Shown in pieces: positions 18,165 through 27,272 of a stretch of 64,000 bases of DNA (its first letter is position 1; the number at the start of each line of letters is the position of its first letter). The notes beneath the pieces were generated by a model, which was not told the origin of the DNA, made no database searches, and worked only from the letters and a program-made list of their open reading frames with translations. Location of the stretch: the NCBI GenBank assembly GCA_963819905.1, contig CAWFXP010000012.1, positions 62,001 through 126,000 of the forward strand, read 5' to 3'. Made by a program: the position numbers and the translations under genes. Source of the DNA: CAWCQC01 sp963819905. Its GTDB lineage: Bacteria; Actinomycetota; Thermoleophilia; Gaiellales; Gaiellaceae.

Positions 18165-19085
18165 TCAGGTCTCCGCGAGGCGCTCGAGGCGCTTCAGCCG
18201 TCTGTGGACGGCCGCTTTCGTCACCCTCGGACGGCAACGCGCGCCGAGCTCGCGGAGAGTGAGCGACGGGTTGCGCAGGCGGAGCTCGGCGATCTCCCGC
18301 AGGTCAGCGGGGAGCGTGTCGAGGGCGCCGCTCCGCTGCAGCCGGCGGATTGCCCGTACCTGGGCCTGGGCCGAGCGGGCGGCCCTGACGAGGTTCGCGT
18401 GGTCGGCGTTCGCCAGCCGGTTCGCGCGCGATCGGGTCGCGCCGACGACCGCGCTCTCCTCCAGCCCGAGCGCGGCGTCGTGAGCACCCATCAGCCCGAG
18501 CAGCTCGGCGATCGCGCTCCCGCCCTTCGCGTACGCGACGGCATGGCCGGCGCGCTCGACGGCGCGCAGCTCGATCGACTCGGCCCGTGCGAGGTCGGCC
18601 AGAAACGATGCGCCCGTGGCCGTGGCAGAGCGCAGCTCAAGGTGTGCGTTCCGGGGACCGCTGACCGACCCGGCGGCGAGGAACGCCCCGCGCAGATAGG
18701 CGGCGCGGCAGCACGGACGGGCGACCACCCGTCGCGGGGGCACGTCGAACGGCGCGAGGGTGGTATCGAGCACGCCTGCCTCGTTCAGCGTCTGTAGGGC
18801 CCTGGCATCGTCGCCGAGATGGAGCTCGTAGCGCGGCTCCTTGCCGAAGGCGCGGCGGCGATACGTGCGGATCTCGGCGCTGACGCCGAAGCCGCGCAGG
18901 AGCGCGAACAGCCGGCGCGCGACCGCGGGGCTGCCGACGTCCACGTGGAGCGCGACCTGACCCGCGCCGCGCAGGTGGAGCGTGCCCGCGGCTCGCACGA
19001 GCGCGGAGAGCTCCGCCAGCCGGCAGCACGGACGCTGCGGGTCGATCGCCGCGAGCTCCGCACGGGCTCGCTCAGACAGCGGCAT
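18165..19085 (-). CDS. whiA: Sporulation/cell-division regulator WhiA
   Basis: The 306-residue protein matches WhiA: an N-terminal degenerate homing-endonuclease fold with CCRLAELSALVRAAGTLHL and RAAYLRGAFLAAGSVSGP, and a C-terminal helix-turn-helix with NLVRAARSAQAQVRAI and LRLRNPSLTLRELGARC. In actinobacteria WhiA binds DNA and controls division genes. Here it follows ogt with a 14-base overlap instead of the usual rapZ-yvcK context, at least within this window. Confidence 0.95.
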   Translation of the reverse strand: MPLSERARAELAAIDPQRPCCRLAELSALVRAAGTLHLRGAGQVALHVDVGSPAVARRLFALLRGFGVSAEIRTYRRRAFGKEPRYELHLGDDARALQTLNEAGVLDTTLAPFDVPPRRVVARPCCRAAYLRGAFLAAGSVSGPRNAHLELRSATATGASFLADLARAESIELRAVERAGHAVAYAKGGSAIAELLGLMGAHDAALGLEESAVVGATRSRANRLANADHANLVRAARSAQAQVRAIRRLQRSGALDTLPADLREIAELRLRNPSLTLRELGARCRPRVTKAAVHRRLKRLERLAET

Positions 19086-19548
19086 CGGCCGACCATCCCT
19101 CGAGCTCGAGCAGGCGCCGCTTGTAGTCGACCCCGAGCTCCCCGTAGGACCCGAGACCCGTCGCGGCGACCACCCTGTGACACGGGATGACGACGGCGAT
19201 CCGGTTGCGTGCGCAGAAGCTCCCGGCCGCCCGCTGGGCGTTGGGACGTCCGGCCAGCGCAGCGAGCTCGCCGTACGAGACGACCTGCCCCCGGGACACT
19301 CGCCGAAGGGCGACCGCGAGCTCGCGGTGGAAGTCCGAGTACTCGTCGAGCTCGATCTCGACGTCGTCGAAGGTCACGTCGTCGCCGGCGAAGTAGGAGA
19401 CGAGGCGCTCGCAGAGAGGATGCGGCCGGGCATCGTCCGGCTCGAGCCCAACGCGCGGGGCCTCGTGCCAGACGACGCGCTCGCCGTCCAGCCACACCTC
19501 GCCGACCCCCCACCCGGGCGCCGAGTAGCGGAAGGCCTTGACTCCCAC
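19072..19548 (-). CDS. ogt: Methylated-DNA--protein-cysteine methyltransferase
   Basis: About 158 residues with a short N-terminal domain and the conserved C-terminal domain: GQVVSYGELAALAGRPNAQRA and the active-site motif IPCHRVVAATG, then LGSYGELGVDYKRRLLELEG. It removes alkyl groups from O6-alkylguanine by transfer to its own cysteine. The start is probably GTG at 19548, but the GGGAGG that would serve as ribosome-binding site touches it, so initiation may be leaderless. It diverges from the P5C dehydrogenase gene and overlaps whiA. Confidence 0.92.
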   Translation of the reverse strand: MGVKAFRYSAPGWGVGEVWLDGERVVWHEAPRVGLEPDDARPHPLCERLVSYFAGDDVTFDDVEIELDEYSDFHRELAVALRRVSRGQVVSYGELAALAGRPNAQRAAGSFCARNRIAVVIPCHRVVAATGLGSYGELGVDYKRRLLELEGWSADAAV

Positions 19549-19568
19549 CCTCCCGGCGAGAGTACCAT
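19538..19568 (+). promoter_or_regulatory. Promoter of the P5C dehydrogenase gene
   Basis: TTGACT (19538-19543) and TACCAT (19563-19568) are separated by 19 bases. The ATG at 19575 follows the -10 box after six bases, so the transcript should be leaderless. The promoter lies over the 5' end of the divergent ogt gene. Confidence 0.5.
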
Positions 19569-19574
19569 CGCGCC

Positions 19575-21209
19575 ATGAGCGCACCAGGGATCTTCCGCCC
19601 GCCGCCACCGGCCAACGAGCCGATCCGCGGTTACGAACCGGGATCGTCCGAACGCGAGAGCCTCAAGGAGCGCCTGCGGCAGATGCAGGAGGAGCGGATC
19701 GAGATCCCGTGTGTGATCGGAGGCGAGGAAGTGCGGACCGGCCGGCTACGCCCCGCGACGGTTCCCCACGACAAGGGGCACGTGCTCGCCGACGTCCACC
19801 AGGGCGGCTCGGCCGAGGTGGAGCAGGCGACCACGGCGGCGGCCGACGCCTGGCAGGACTGGAGCCGTACCCCGTGGGAGGAGCGAGTAGCGATCCTGCT
19901 CCGCGCGGCCGAGCTCCTGGCCGGGCCCTGGCGCGACACGCTCAATGCGGCCACCATGCTGGGTCAGTCGAAGACGGCCCACCAGGCCGAGATCGACGCC
20001 GCTTGCGAGACGATCGACTTCTTCCGGTTCAACACGAGCTACCTGGCGCGCATCTACGAAGAGCAGCCCGTGTCCTCTCCCGGCGTCTGGAACCGCCTCG
20101 AGTACCGGCCGCTCGAGGGTTTCGTGTTCGCGATCAGCCCGTTCAACTTCACGGCCATCGGAGCCAACCTGACCAGCTCGCCCGCCCTGATGGGCTGCAC
20201 CGTGGTCTGGAAGCCCGCCTCGACGGCCACGCTCTCCGCCTACTACACGATGAAGCTGTTCGAGGAGGCCGGCCTTCCTCCGGGCGTGATCAACCTCGTA
20301 TACGGGTCCGGCGCGGACATCGGCGCCCCGGCGCTCGCACATCCCGACCTGGCCGGTGTCCACTTCACCGGATCGACCGCCGTGTTCCAGGGCATCTGGC
20401 GCGAGATCGGCGGAAACATCGAGCGCTACCGGAACTACCCTCGGATCGTCGGCGAGACCGGCGGCAAGGACTTCGTCCTCGCCCATCCGTCCGCAGACGT
20501 CGATGCGGTCGCGACCGGGATCCTGCGCGGCGCCTTCGAGTACCAGGGTCAGAAGTGCTCGGCCGCCTCGCGGGTGTACGCCCCCTCCAACCTCTGGCCG
20601 GCGTTGCGCGAGCGGCTCGCCGAGGAGACGGCGACGATCAAGGTCGGCGACGTGGCCGACTTCACGAACTTCATGGGCGCGGTGATCGACGAGAGCTCGC
20701 TGCGCACCCAGCGCGAGGCGATCGACGAGGCCCGCGCCAACCCCGACACGGAGATCGTGGTCGGCGGGGTCGTCGACGACACGGTCGGCTACTTCGTCGA
20801 GCCGACCGTCATCGAGACGCGGGATCCGGGTTTTCGCCTGCTCCGTGACGAGCTCTTCGGCCCGGTGCTCACCTGCTACGTGTATCCCGAGGATGACTTC
20901 GAGGGCACGCTCGATCTCGTCGACACGACCGCGCCCTATGCGCTCACAGGCGCCATCTTCTCGGAGGATCGCTACGCCCTCACGCACGCCTCCGAGCGCC
21001 TGCGCTACGCGGCAGGCAACGTCTACCTGAACGACAAGCCGACGGGCGCGGTGGTCGGCCAGCAGCCGTTCGGCGGCTCGCGGGCCTCGGGCACGAACGA
21101 CAAGGCGGGCTCGATGTGGAACCTGATCCGCTGGGTCTCACCCCGTACCATCAAGGAGACGTTCGTGCCGCCGACGGACTACCGGTATCCGTTCCTCGCG
21201 GACGGGTAG
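19575..21209 (+). CDS. pruA: 1-pyrroline-5-carboxylate (glutamate-semialdehyde) dehydrogenase
   Basis: The 544-residue aldehyde dehydrogenase resembles the single-domain P5C dehydrogenase (ALDH4-like) rather than the PutA fusion. It shows AISPFNFTAIGANL, VWKPASTATLS, FTGSTAVFQGIW, VGETGGKDFVLAH (catalytic Glu), EYQGQKCSAASRVY (catalytic Cys) and QQPFGGSRASGTNDKAG. It oxidises glutamate semialdehyde to glutamate with NAD in proline or arginine breakdown. No proline dehydrogenase gene is adjacent. Its 3' end overlaps the extended uvrC frame on the other strand. Confidence 0.95.
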   Translation: MSAPGIFRPPPPANEPIRGYEPGSSERESLKERLRQMQEERIEIPCVIGGEEVRTGRLRPATVPHDKGHVLADVHQGGSAEVEQATTAAADAWQDWSRTPWEERVAILLRAAELLAGPWRDTLNAATMLGQSKTAHQAEIDAACETIDFFRFNTSYLARIYEEQPVSSPGVWNRLEYRPLEGFVFAISPFNFTAIGANLTSSPALMGCTVVWKPASTATLSAYYTMKLFEEAGLPPGVINLVYGSGADIGAPALAHPDLAGVHFTGSTAVFQGIWREIGGNIERYRNYPRIVGETGGKDFVLAHPSADVDAVATGILRGAFEYQGQKCSAASRVYAPSNLWPALRERLAEETATIKVGDVADFTNFMGAVIDESSLRTQREAIDEARANPDTEIVVGGVVDDTVGYFVEPTVIETRDPGFRLLRDELFGPVLTCYVYPEDDFEGTLDLVDTTAPYALTGAIFSEDRYALTHASERLRYAAGNVYLNDKPTGAVVGQQPFGGSRASGTNDKAGSMWNLIRWVSPRTIKETFVPPTDYRYPFLADG

Positions 21210-21310
21210 CCCGGTACTTCACGTAGGTCGCCGAGAACGGCGAGCATCGTATCGACGTCCGTGATCCTCTCCGGGCGCAGTACGAGCCGCTCGGTCTCGA
21301 GCGGGATCAT
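21179..21310 (-). pseudogene. Truncated GNAT acetyltransferase start
   Basis: ATG at 21310 begins IPLETERLVLRPERITDVD, the classic first strand and helix of GNAT N-acetyltransferases, but the frame closes after 43 residues inside the end of pruA. If the uvrC frame is corrected, its TGA overlaps this ATG (ATGA), so this was probably the next gene of the operon and has lost its catalytic part. Confidence 0.5.
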
Positions 21311-23176
21311 GCGCGCCCGGTCTTGTGGAGGGCGGCATAGATCTGACGTCCCGGTTCTCGCCGGGACCCCGGGAACGCCTTCGAGCTCCTCCCGCGTTGC
21401 CGCGAGTAGCCGTTCGGGCGAGCCGAAGTGGCCGATCAGCGCCCGCTTGCGTGCCGGCCCGACTCCGGGGAGCGCGTCGAGGATCGACTCCTTTGCCCGC
21501 GCCTCCCGCCGCGTTCGGTGGAAGCCGAGCGCGAACCGATGCGCTTCGTCCCTGATCCGCTGGAGGAGCTGGAGCCCGGCCGAGGCCGGATCGAGAACGA
21601 CCGGCGCCGGCTTCCCGGGTACGAAGATCTCCTCGGCACGTTTCGCGAGCGCGACGACGGCCACCCGCGGGAGGTCGTAGGCGTGCATCGCCTCGAGCGC
21701 CGCCGAGAGCTGCCCCTTGCCGCCGTCGACGACGACGAGGTTCGGAACCGACGCGAAGCCCTCGTCGTAGCCGTCGGCCGTCGCCGGCGTCAGACGCGCG
21801 AACCGGCGGGCGATCACCTCGCCCATCATGGCGAAATCGTCCTGTCCGCCGGGATGCCGGATCCCGAACTTCCGGTAGTGGGGTTTCTTCGCGACGGCGT
21901 CCTCGAACACCACCATCGAGCCGACCGGCGACTCGTCCTGGATGTTCGAGATGTCGAAGCACTCGATGCGGATCGGAAGGCTCTCGAGGTTGAGCGCCTC
22001 TCGCAGCTCCTCGAGGGCCTCGATCCGGCGAGCGCGCTTCCGCTCGGCGGCGAGCTCCTCGCTGTCGAGCGCGAGCTCGGCGTTCTCCTGGGCAAGCGCC
22101 TGGACGCGCCGCTTCTCACCGCGCTGGGCCGTGCGAACCTCCACCCCCGCCCCTCGCCGCAGCGACAGGAACTCGGCGAGCGCGGCGGTGTCCTCGATCC
22201 CCGGGGGGACGACCACGAGCGGCGGCACCGCCGGGGCGCTCCCGTAGAACTCGAGACAGAAGGCCTCGAGGAGCGTGGCCGCGTCCTGGCCCGCGACGTT
22301 CTCCAGCGTGAAGCCGTGCCGGTCGACAAGTCGCCCGTCGCGGAGCGGAAACACCTGGACCGCAGCGACCTCACCCCGAACCGCGAGACCGATCACGTCG
22401 ACCGTCCCGAGGTCGCGGCGGTCTGCCGCCTGCCGCTCGGCGAGGTGGCGGATCGCGTACAGGCGGTTACGGCACCGTGCCGCCTCCTCGAAGGCCTGAC
22501 GTTCGGCCGCAGCCTGCATCCGTGCCTCCAGCTCGCGCTGGATCGGCTGAGTGTCGCCCGAGAGGAACTGGATCACGCCGTCGACGATCTCCTGGTATTC
22601 CTCCTTCGACACGTAGCCGACGCACGGGGCGAGGCAGCGCTCGATGTGGTAGTCGAGGCAGGGGATCCCCGAGTGGCGCCCGGGCTGGGGGCCTTCGCAG
22701 GGCCGGTACGGGAAGACCCGGTTCAGGACGTCGAGCGTCTCGCGAACCTTTTTCGCCGACGAGTAGGGGCCGAAGTAGACGACGCCGCGCCGGTGGCGCT
22801 CACGGGTGAACATCACCCGCGGGAAGTCGTCCCCGACCGTGACCGCGATGTAGGGGTACGACTTGTCGTCCCGGAGCCTGACGTTGAACGGCGGACGGTG
22901 GCGCTTGATCAGGTTCTGCTCGAGGTGGAGCGCCTCGCCCTCGGACTGGGTCACGATCACCTCGATCCGCTCGACCCGCTCGACCATCCGCTCGAGGCCG
23001 ACCCGGGCGTCGCCGCCCCGGAAGTAGGAGCGCACGCGTGAGCGCAGCGACTTCGCCTTGCCCACGTAGAGCACGTCGTCGCGTCCGTCCCTGAACAGGT
23101 AGACGCCCGGCTTTCCGGGGAGCGCCTTGAGCTGCGTCTCGACGCGCTCGCCTCTGGGCTCGGCCGTCGCGGCCAT
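21179..23176 (-). CDS. uvrC: Excinuclease ABC subunit C, C-terminus frameshifted
   Basis: UvrC with a GIY-YIG domain (PGVYLFRDGRDDVLYVGKAKS), the UVR motif region, the RNase H-like endonuclease domain (IECFDISNIQDESPVGSMV, VVDGGKGQLSAAL) and a C-terminal helix-hairpin-helix (LDALPGVGPARKRALIGHFG). It makes the dual incisions in nucleotide excision repair. After VPARTG the frame departs; removing one base from the CCC run at 21350-21352 restores QIYAALHKTGRA and a stop at 21307, the normal UvrC ending. As written it reads on into a GNAT fragment. The start is ATG at 23176 with TACGCT six bases upstream. Confidence 0.93.
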   Translation of the reverse strand: MAATAEPRGERVETQLKALPGKPGVYLFRDGRDDVLYVGKAKSLRSRVRSYFRGGDARVGLERMVERVERIEVIVTQSEGEALHLEQNLIKRHRPPFNVRLRDDKSYPYIAVTVGDDFPRVMFTRERHRRGVVYFGPYSSAKKVRETLDVLNRVFPYRPCEGPQPGRHSGIPCLDYHIERCLAPCVGYVSKEEYQEIVDGVIQFLSGDTQPIQRELEARMQAAAERQAFEEAARCRNRLYAIRHLAERQAADRRDLGTVDVIGLAVRGEVAAVQVFPLRDGRLVDRHGFTLENVAGQDAATLLEAFCLEFYGSAPAVPPLVVVPPGIEDTAALAEFLSLRRGAGVEVRTAQRGEKRRVQALAQENAELALDSEELAAERKRARRIEALEELREALNLESLPIRIECFDISNIQDESPVGSMVVFEDAVAKKPHYRKFGIRHPGGQDDFAMMGEVIARRFARLTPATADGYDEGFASVPNLVVVDGGKGQLSAALEAMHAYDLPRVAVVALAKRAEEIFVPGKPAPVVLDPASAGLQLLQRIRDEAHRFALGFHRTRREARAKESILDALPGVGPARKRALIGHFGSPERLLAATREELEGVPGVPARTGTSDLCRPPQDRARMIPLETERLVLRPERITDVDTMLAVLGDLREVPGYPSARNGYR

Positions 23177-23251
23177 GGTGCCAGCGTAGCCGCCGGGGCG
23201 GGTAGCCCGGACGCGCCCGCCTGCCCGCCGACGGCCGCGTCCGGAACCCGT

Positions 23252-24049
23252 ATGAACGGTACGCCGGAAGACGTGACGGAAGGGGCCACGGACGTGCCGG
23301 ATCGGCAACCAAATGGCTACGATTCGGGCGCGCCCATGCCGGACGAGACCCTTCCGACGCAGTACGTCGCGTACACCCTCTACCGCCTCGATCCGGCCTG
23401 GCGCCGGCTACCCGTCGAGGAGCGTGAGGCCGGGAAGGAGGCGTTCGCCGACATCGTCGAGGAGTGGGCGGAGCGGATGCAGGTCCTCCCCTACAGCCTC
23501 GTCGGTGTCCGGCCCGAGGCCGACTTCATGCTCTGGAAGCTGACCGAGCGCTACGAGGATCTCCGCGACCTGGCCGCGTCGCTCAACGGCACGCCGCTCG
23601 CCGGCTGGCTCACCACCCCCCACTCCTACCTCGCGGCGACGCGATCGTCGAAGTACTTCGAGCGCGACCCGAGGCGTCCACCCCGCCGGGTCGTCCCGCG
23701 GAATGCTCCCTACCTCGTCGTCTATCCGTTCGTGAAGATCCGCCCCTGGTACGCCCTCTCGATGGAGGACCGCCGGCGGGCGATGCACGAGCACGCCGAG
23801 ATCGGTGGGCGCTTCACGACGATCACGAACCACACCACGTACTCGTTCGGGATCGACGACCAGGAGTTCATGACCGCGTTCGAATGTGAGCGTCCCGAGG
23901 ACTTCCTCGAGCTGATGATGACGCTGCGCGAGACCGAGGCCTCGAAGTACACCGAGCGCGACACGCCGATCTTCGTCGGCCTGGCCGAGGGAATCCGCTC
24001 GATTCTCGACTCGCTCGACGGGGCTCGGGCCCGCGTCGAGTCGGGTTAG
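23252..24049 (+). CDS. hemQ: Coproheme decarboxylase HemQ (chlorite-dismutase family)
   Basis: The 265-residue protein has the actinobacterial HemQ pattern: PTQYVAYTLYRLDPAWR, SSKYFERD with the reactive tyrosine, FVKIRPWYALSMEDRRRAMHEHAEIG, and TNHTTYSFGIDDQEFMTAFE carrying the proximal histidine. It decarboxylates coproheme III to heme b in the cytoplasm. The first 30 residues are poorly conserved in character; ATG at 23336 is an alternative start. No other heme gene is adjacent in this window. Confidence 0.93.
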   Translation: MNGTPEDVTEGATDVPDRQPNGYDSGAPMPDETLPTQYVAYTLYRLDPAWRRLPVEEREAGKEAFADIVEEWAERMQVLPYSLVGVRPEADFMLWKLTERYEDLRDLAASLNGTPLAGWLTTPHSYLAATRSSKYFERDPRRPPRRVVPRNAPYLVVYPFVKIRPWYALSMEDRRRAMHEHAEIGGRFTTITNHTTYSFGIDDQEFMTAFECERPEDFLELMMTLRETEASKYTERDTPIFVGLAEGIRSILDSLDGARARVESG

Positions 24050-24798
24050 CGTCCGGCGGCTCGCTCGAACGCCGCCGTCGCCTCCCGCGGGCTCGGCGGG
24101 TCGAGCAGAGGCGAGACGATCGCCTCCTCGACGAACGGGCAGCCCGTCGCTCGGATTCGCTCGACCGCCCGGTCGAGGTCGTAGGCCGTGCGCCGGAGCG
24201 AGACGTCGGGCCCGAGCAGCGCCCAGTAGGCGCCGGGACGGCCCTCGTAGGGCAGGCCGACGCTACCTGCGTTGACGAGCCGGCTCGCCTCGATCCTGCG
24301 GTCAAACTGCACGTGCGTGTGACCGCAGACGACAACGCTCTCGGCGACGCCCGCACACGCCTCGGCGACGGTCCCGGCGGGCGTCGCGCTCGTCAGGAGC
24401 TCGTCGTCACGCCGGGGCGAGCCATGGCAGAAGCGCGTTGCTCCGAGCACGTCGATCGCGAGCACGACAGTTGCCTCGAAGCCCGCCAGCGCATCCCGCT
24501 GAGACCGCGTCAGGCGGCCCGCGGCCCAGCGTTGCAGCTCGGCCCAGTCCGGCGGCAGGCTGGCCGGGTCGGAGGCGCCGTCGAAGGCGTCGACCAGCTC
24601 GCGATCACCGTTGCCACAAACGAAGCGAACGGGTCGAGCCAGCCCCAGAAGCGCGTCGAGTGCGTCGCCTGGCATCGGCCCTGCCGCCACGTCGCCCCCG
24701 ACGACCACGATGTCGGGATCGACGTCTTCGAGCTCGGCCAGCACGGCTTCGAGCGCAGGCAGGTTCCCGTGGATGTCGTAGAGCGCGGCGACCCGCAC
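24046..24798 (-). CDS. Calcineurin-like metallophosphoesterase
   Basis: The 250-residue YfcE-type phosphoesterase has LYDIHGNLPALEAVL, VGGDVAAGP, CGNGDRELV (GNGD in place of the commoner GNHD), CHGSPRRDDE and CGHTHVQFDR, then VNAGSVGLPYEGRPGAYW. The substrate is unknown. GTG at 24798 is one base from the stop of the flavoprotein reductase gene, so it is the last gene of that operon. It overlaps the end of hemQ by four bases. Confidence 0.9.
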   Translation of the reverse strand: MRVAALYDIHGNLPALEAVLAELEDVDPDIVVVGGDVAAGPMPGDALDALLGLARPVRFVCGNGDRELVDAFDGASDPASLPPDWAELQRWAAGRLTRSQRDALAGFEATVVLAIDVLGATRFCHGSPRRDDELLTSATPAGTVAEACAGVAESVVVCGHTHVQFDRRIEASRLVNAGSVGLPYEGRPGAYWALLGPDVSLRRTAYDLDRAVERIRATGCPFVEEAIVSPLLDPPSPREATAAFERAAGR

Positions 24799-24799
24799 G

Positions 24800-26026
24800 T
24801 CACGCCTTCGCGACGAGGGCCCGCAGGTCGACGTCCGGGTCGCGCAGCTTTGTTGTATCGACCGACTGCCCGGAGCGAATCAGGCCGAACGCCCGTCGCA
24901 GGTCGCGGCCGCTGTTGACTGCGGCCGCCGCACGAACGACGCCGCCGTCGACGTAGAAGGCGACGAACTTGCGCTCGGCGAGGCTTCCCCGCACGACGAG
25001 CTCCTCGCCGCCGTGGTGATGGCCCGCGTACTGGATGTTCGTGTCGTACTGATCGGACCAGAACCAGTGCAGCTCGGCGTACGGGCTCCCCTTGCCGATC
25101 ATGCTGCGCGCCGCGGCGGCGCCCTGCTCGATCGCGTTCAGCCAGTGCTCGACGCGTACCCGTCCGAACAGGGGATGCGCATGGTTCGCCACGTCTCCGG
25201 CCGCATACACGCCGTCGACGCTCGCGCGGCAGAGCTCGTCGACGACGATGCCGTTCTCGACGTGGATGCCGGACCCGGCGAGGACGTCGACGGCCGGCTC
25301 GATGCCGACCCCCATGACGACGAGGTCGCACTCGATCCGCCGCCCCGTCGTCGTGACGACCCGCTCGACCTGTGCCGAGCCCTCGAACGCAGCGACCCCC
25401 TCGCCGAGATGGAGTCGGACGCCGTTGTCCCGGTGAATCCCCTCGATCACCCGCCCGATCTCGATTCCGAGGACGCGCTCGAGCGGTGCCGCGAACGGCT
25501 CGACGGCGACCACGTCGAGACCCAGGCCGCGCAGGGAGGCGGCGACCTCGGAGCCGATGAAGCCCATGCCGACGACGACCGCCGTTCCACCGGCACCTGC
25601 CGCCTCGTTGATGCTCGCCGCATCGGACACGCGGCGCAGGTCGAAGATCCCCGCGAGCCCCGCTCCGGGGACCGGCAGCCAACGCGGGCGGCCGCCCGTG
25701 GCGACGAGCACGGCGTCGTAGGCGAGCCGGCCGTCGTCCTCGAGCTCGACCTCCCGGGCGAGCGGATCGATGCGCCGCACGGTGGTGCCGAGAAGGAGCT
25801 CGACATCCGCCTCCGCCCACACCTCCGGCTTGCGCACGAGGAACGACTCGAGCGGGCGCTCGCCGCGAAGGAACTCCTTCGACAGCGGCGGGCGCTCGTA
25901 CGGGAGCTCCGGCTCCTCGCCCACGACGACGATCCGCCCGTCGTAGCCCTCGTCCCGGAGGGTGGCGGCAGCCGTGCCCCCGGCGAGGCTCGCGCCGACG
26001 ACGACGATCGTCTTCGGGAGCGCCAT
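24800..26026 (-). CDS. FAD-dependent NAD(P)H:ferredoxin/rubredoxin reductase family protein
   Basis: The 408-residue protein has an N-terminal FAD motif (VVVGASLAGGTAAATL) followed by ELPYERPPLSKEFL, a second nucleotide-binding site (VVVGMGFIGSEVAASL), the VYAAGDVAN motif and a C-terminal reductase domain with HWFWSDQYDTNIQYAG. This is the layout of reductases that feed electrons from NAD(P)H to ferredoxin-dependent oxygenases or P450s. No partner ferredoxin is adjacent. ATG at 26026 overlaps the upstream stop (ATGA). Confidence 0.9.
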   Translation of the reverse strand: MALPKTIVVVGASLAGGTAAATLRDEGYDGRIVVVGEEPELPYERPPLSKEFLRGERPLESFLVRKPEVWAEADVELLLGTTVRRIDPLAREVELEDDGRLAYDAVLVATGGRPRWLPVPGAGLAGIFDLRRVSDAASINEAAGAGGTAVVVGMGFIGSEVAASLRGLGLDVVAVEPFAAPLERVLGIEIGRVIEGIHRDNGVRLHLGEGVAAFEGSAQVERVVTTTGRRIECDLVVMGVGIEPAVDVLAGSGIHVENGIVVDELCRASVDGVYAAGDVANHAHPLFGRVRVEHWLNAIEQGAAAARSMIGKGSPYAELHWFWSDQYDTNIQYAGHHHGGEELVVRGSLAERKFVAFYVDGGVVRAAAAVNSGRDLRRAFGLIRSGQSVDTTKLRDPDVDLRALVAKA

Positions 26027-26394
26027 CAGTAGCCGTACGTGTGCTCGTCTCGCCAGACCCGCCACATCGAGAAGAAGCACGCGGCGAGCACCACGAAGAA
26101 GACGACCGCCTCGAGCCCGGTCGCCGGGTACGCGAAGACGAACGCCAGCGCCAGGTTCACGAGCGCGAGCACGGCGGCGCCGTAGAAGACCACCTGCGAG
26201 CGCCCTGACCAGGCGGCGATCTCCTCCCTGCGCGAGCGCCACAGCGTGAAGAGGAAGATCGCGATCGCGACGATGAACGCGATCTGGACGACGAAGAAGA
26301 GCGAGCCGAGGGCGTTCTCGAGCCCGAGGGCCGTGATCACGCCTGCGACGAGGACGATGATCGCAAAGCCGCGGAGTGTCGGGTTCACGGTCAC
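26026..26394 (-). CDS. Small membrane protein (122 aa)
   Basis: Four likely membrane helices (about residues 8-25, 28-46, 62-82 and 87-108) with a short basic and tryptophan-containing loop (WRSRREEIAAWSGRSQ). No family is recognised. GTG at 26394 overlaps the stop of the upstream membrane-protein gene, and its own stop overlaps the reductase start, so the three are translated from one operon. Confidence 0.65.
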   Translation of the reverse strand: MTVNPTLRGFAIIVLVAGVITALGLENALGSLFFVVQIAFIVAIAIFLFTLWRSRREEIAAWSGRSQVVFYGAAVLALVNLALAFVFAYPATGLEAVVFFVVLAACFFSMWRVWRDEHTYGY

Positions 26395-26747
26395 GAGCCG
26401 GTCATGTAGCCGCGGATGCTGAGCGCAGCGGCGAGCAGGCTCGCGCCGGTGAACCAGAGCAGTCGTGCGCGAGGCTCCGGGGGCGCGTAGATCCACGGCG
26501 AGAGCACGGCGCCGAGCGCGACGGCGCCGTAGAGGTAGTGGAGCTTGTCCGGCGATCGCTTGCCCTCGGACAGGAGCAGCAGTCCGACCGCCGCCTGAGC
26601 GACGAGCACGGTCTGCCCGAGGGCCACGAGGTGAGCGTATGCCCGCCGAGGCTCCGCGCGTCGCCAGAGCGTGAAGCCGCCCACGGCGCCCGCGAGCCCG
26701 TTCACGGCGATCGCGAGCACGCCGAGGATCTGGTGGAGCGCGGTCAT
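26391..26747 (-). CDS. Small membrane protein (118 aa)
   Basis: About four membrane helices, starting with HQILGVLAIAVNGLAGAVGG and ending IRGYMTGS. A conserved-looking loop has KRSPDKLHYLYGAVALG, reminiscent of heme- or quinone-membrane proteins, but no family can be assigned. It is the first gene of the operon leading to the flavoprotein reductase and phosphoesterase. A -10-like TACCCT lies eight bases before ATG 26747. Confidence 0.65.
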   Translation of the reverse strand: MTALHQILGVLAIAVNGLAGAVGGFTLWRRAEPRRAYAHLVALGQTVLVAQAAVGLLLLSEGKRSPDKLHYLYGAVALGAVLSPWIYAPPEPRARLLWFTGASLLAAALSIRGYMTGS

Positions 26748-26816
26748 CCGCGCGGAGGGTAGCAACGGCGCCTTTCCACTAGGATCGGCCCGGGAACCGT
26801 CCGGACAGGAGGCGTC

Positions 26817-27272
26817 GTGGTCGAAGAGGGGAAGCCGGCACCCGACATCGAGCTCGTGAGCGACACGGGCGAGCAGGTCAGGCTGTCCGGCTTCCGCGGC
26901 CGGCCCGTCGTCCTCTACTTCTATCCCAAGGACGACACGCCGGGCTGCACGACGCAGGCCTGCGGGATCCGCGACGCGTACGCCGACTACGAGAAGCGCG
27001 GCGTCGTCGTCCTGGGCGTCAGCCCCGACACTGAGGCCTCCCACCGGCGGTTCAAGGAGAAGTACGGGTTGCCGTTCACGCTGCTCGCCGACCCCGACCG
27101 GACCGCTGCCGCAGCCTACGACGTGTGGCGCGAGAAGACGTCGTACGGCAAGAAGTCGATGGGCATCGTCCGGTCGACCTTCGTGATCGACGCGGACGGG
27201 ATCCTCGTCAAGGCGATGAGAGGCGTCAAGCCCGACGGGCACGCCGAGAAGGTGCTGGCCGCGCTGCCCTGA
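26817..27272 (+). CDS. bcp: Thioredoxin-dependent peroxiredoxin, BCP/PrxQ type
   Basis: The 151-residue peroxiredoxin has FYPKDDTPGCTTQACGIRD with the peroxidatic and, five residues later, a second cysteine typical of atypical two-Cys PrxQ, then GVSPDTEASHRRFKEKYGLPF and STFVID. It reduces peroxides using thioredoxin. GTG at 26817 follows a strong ACAGGAGG site. Confidence 0.95.
   Translation: MVEEGKPAPDIELVSDTGEQVRLSGFRGRPVVLYFYPKDDTPGCTTQACGIRDAYADYEKRGVVVLGVSPDTEASHRRFKEKYGLPFTLLADPDRTAAAAYDVWREKTSYGKKSMGIVRSTFVIDADGILVKAMRGVKPDGHAEKVLAALP

Noticed and set aside
24046..24798. GNGD replacing GNHD as a broken phosphoesterase
   Set aside because: This variation is seen in YfcE-like members, and all other metal-binding motifs are present.
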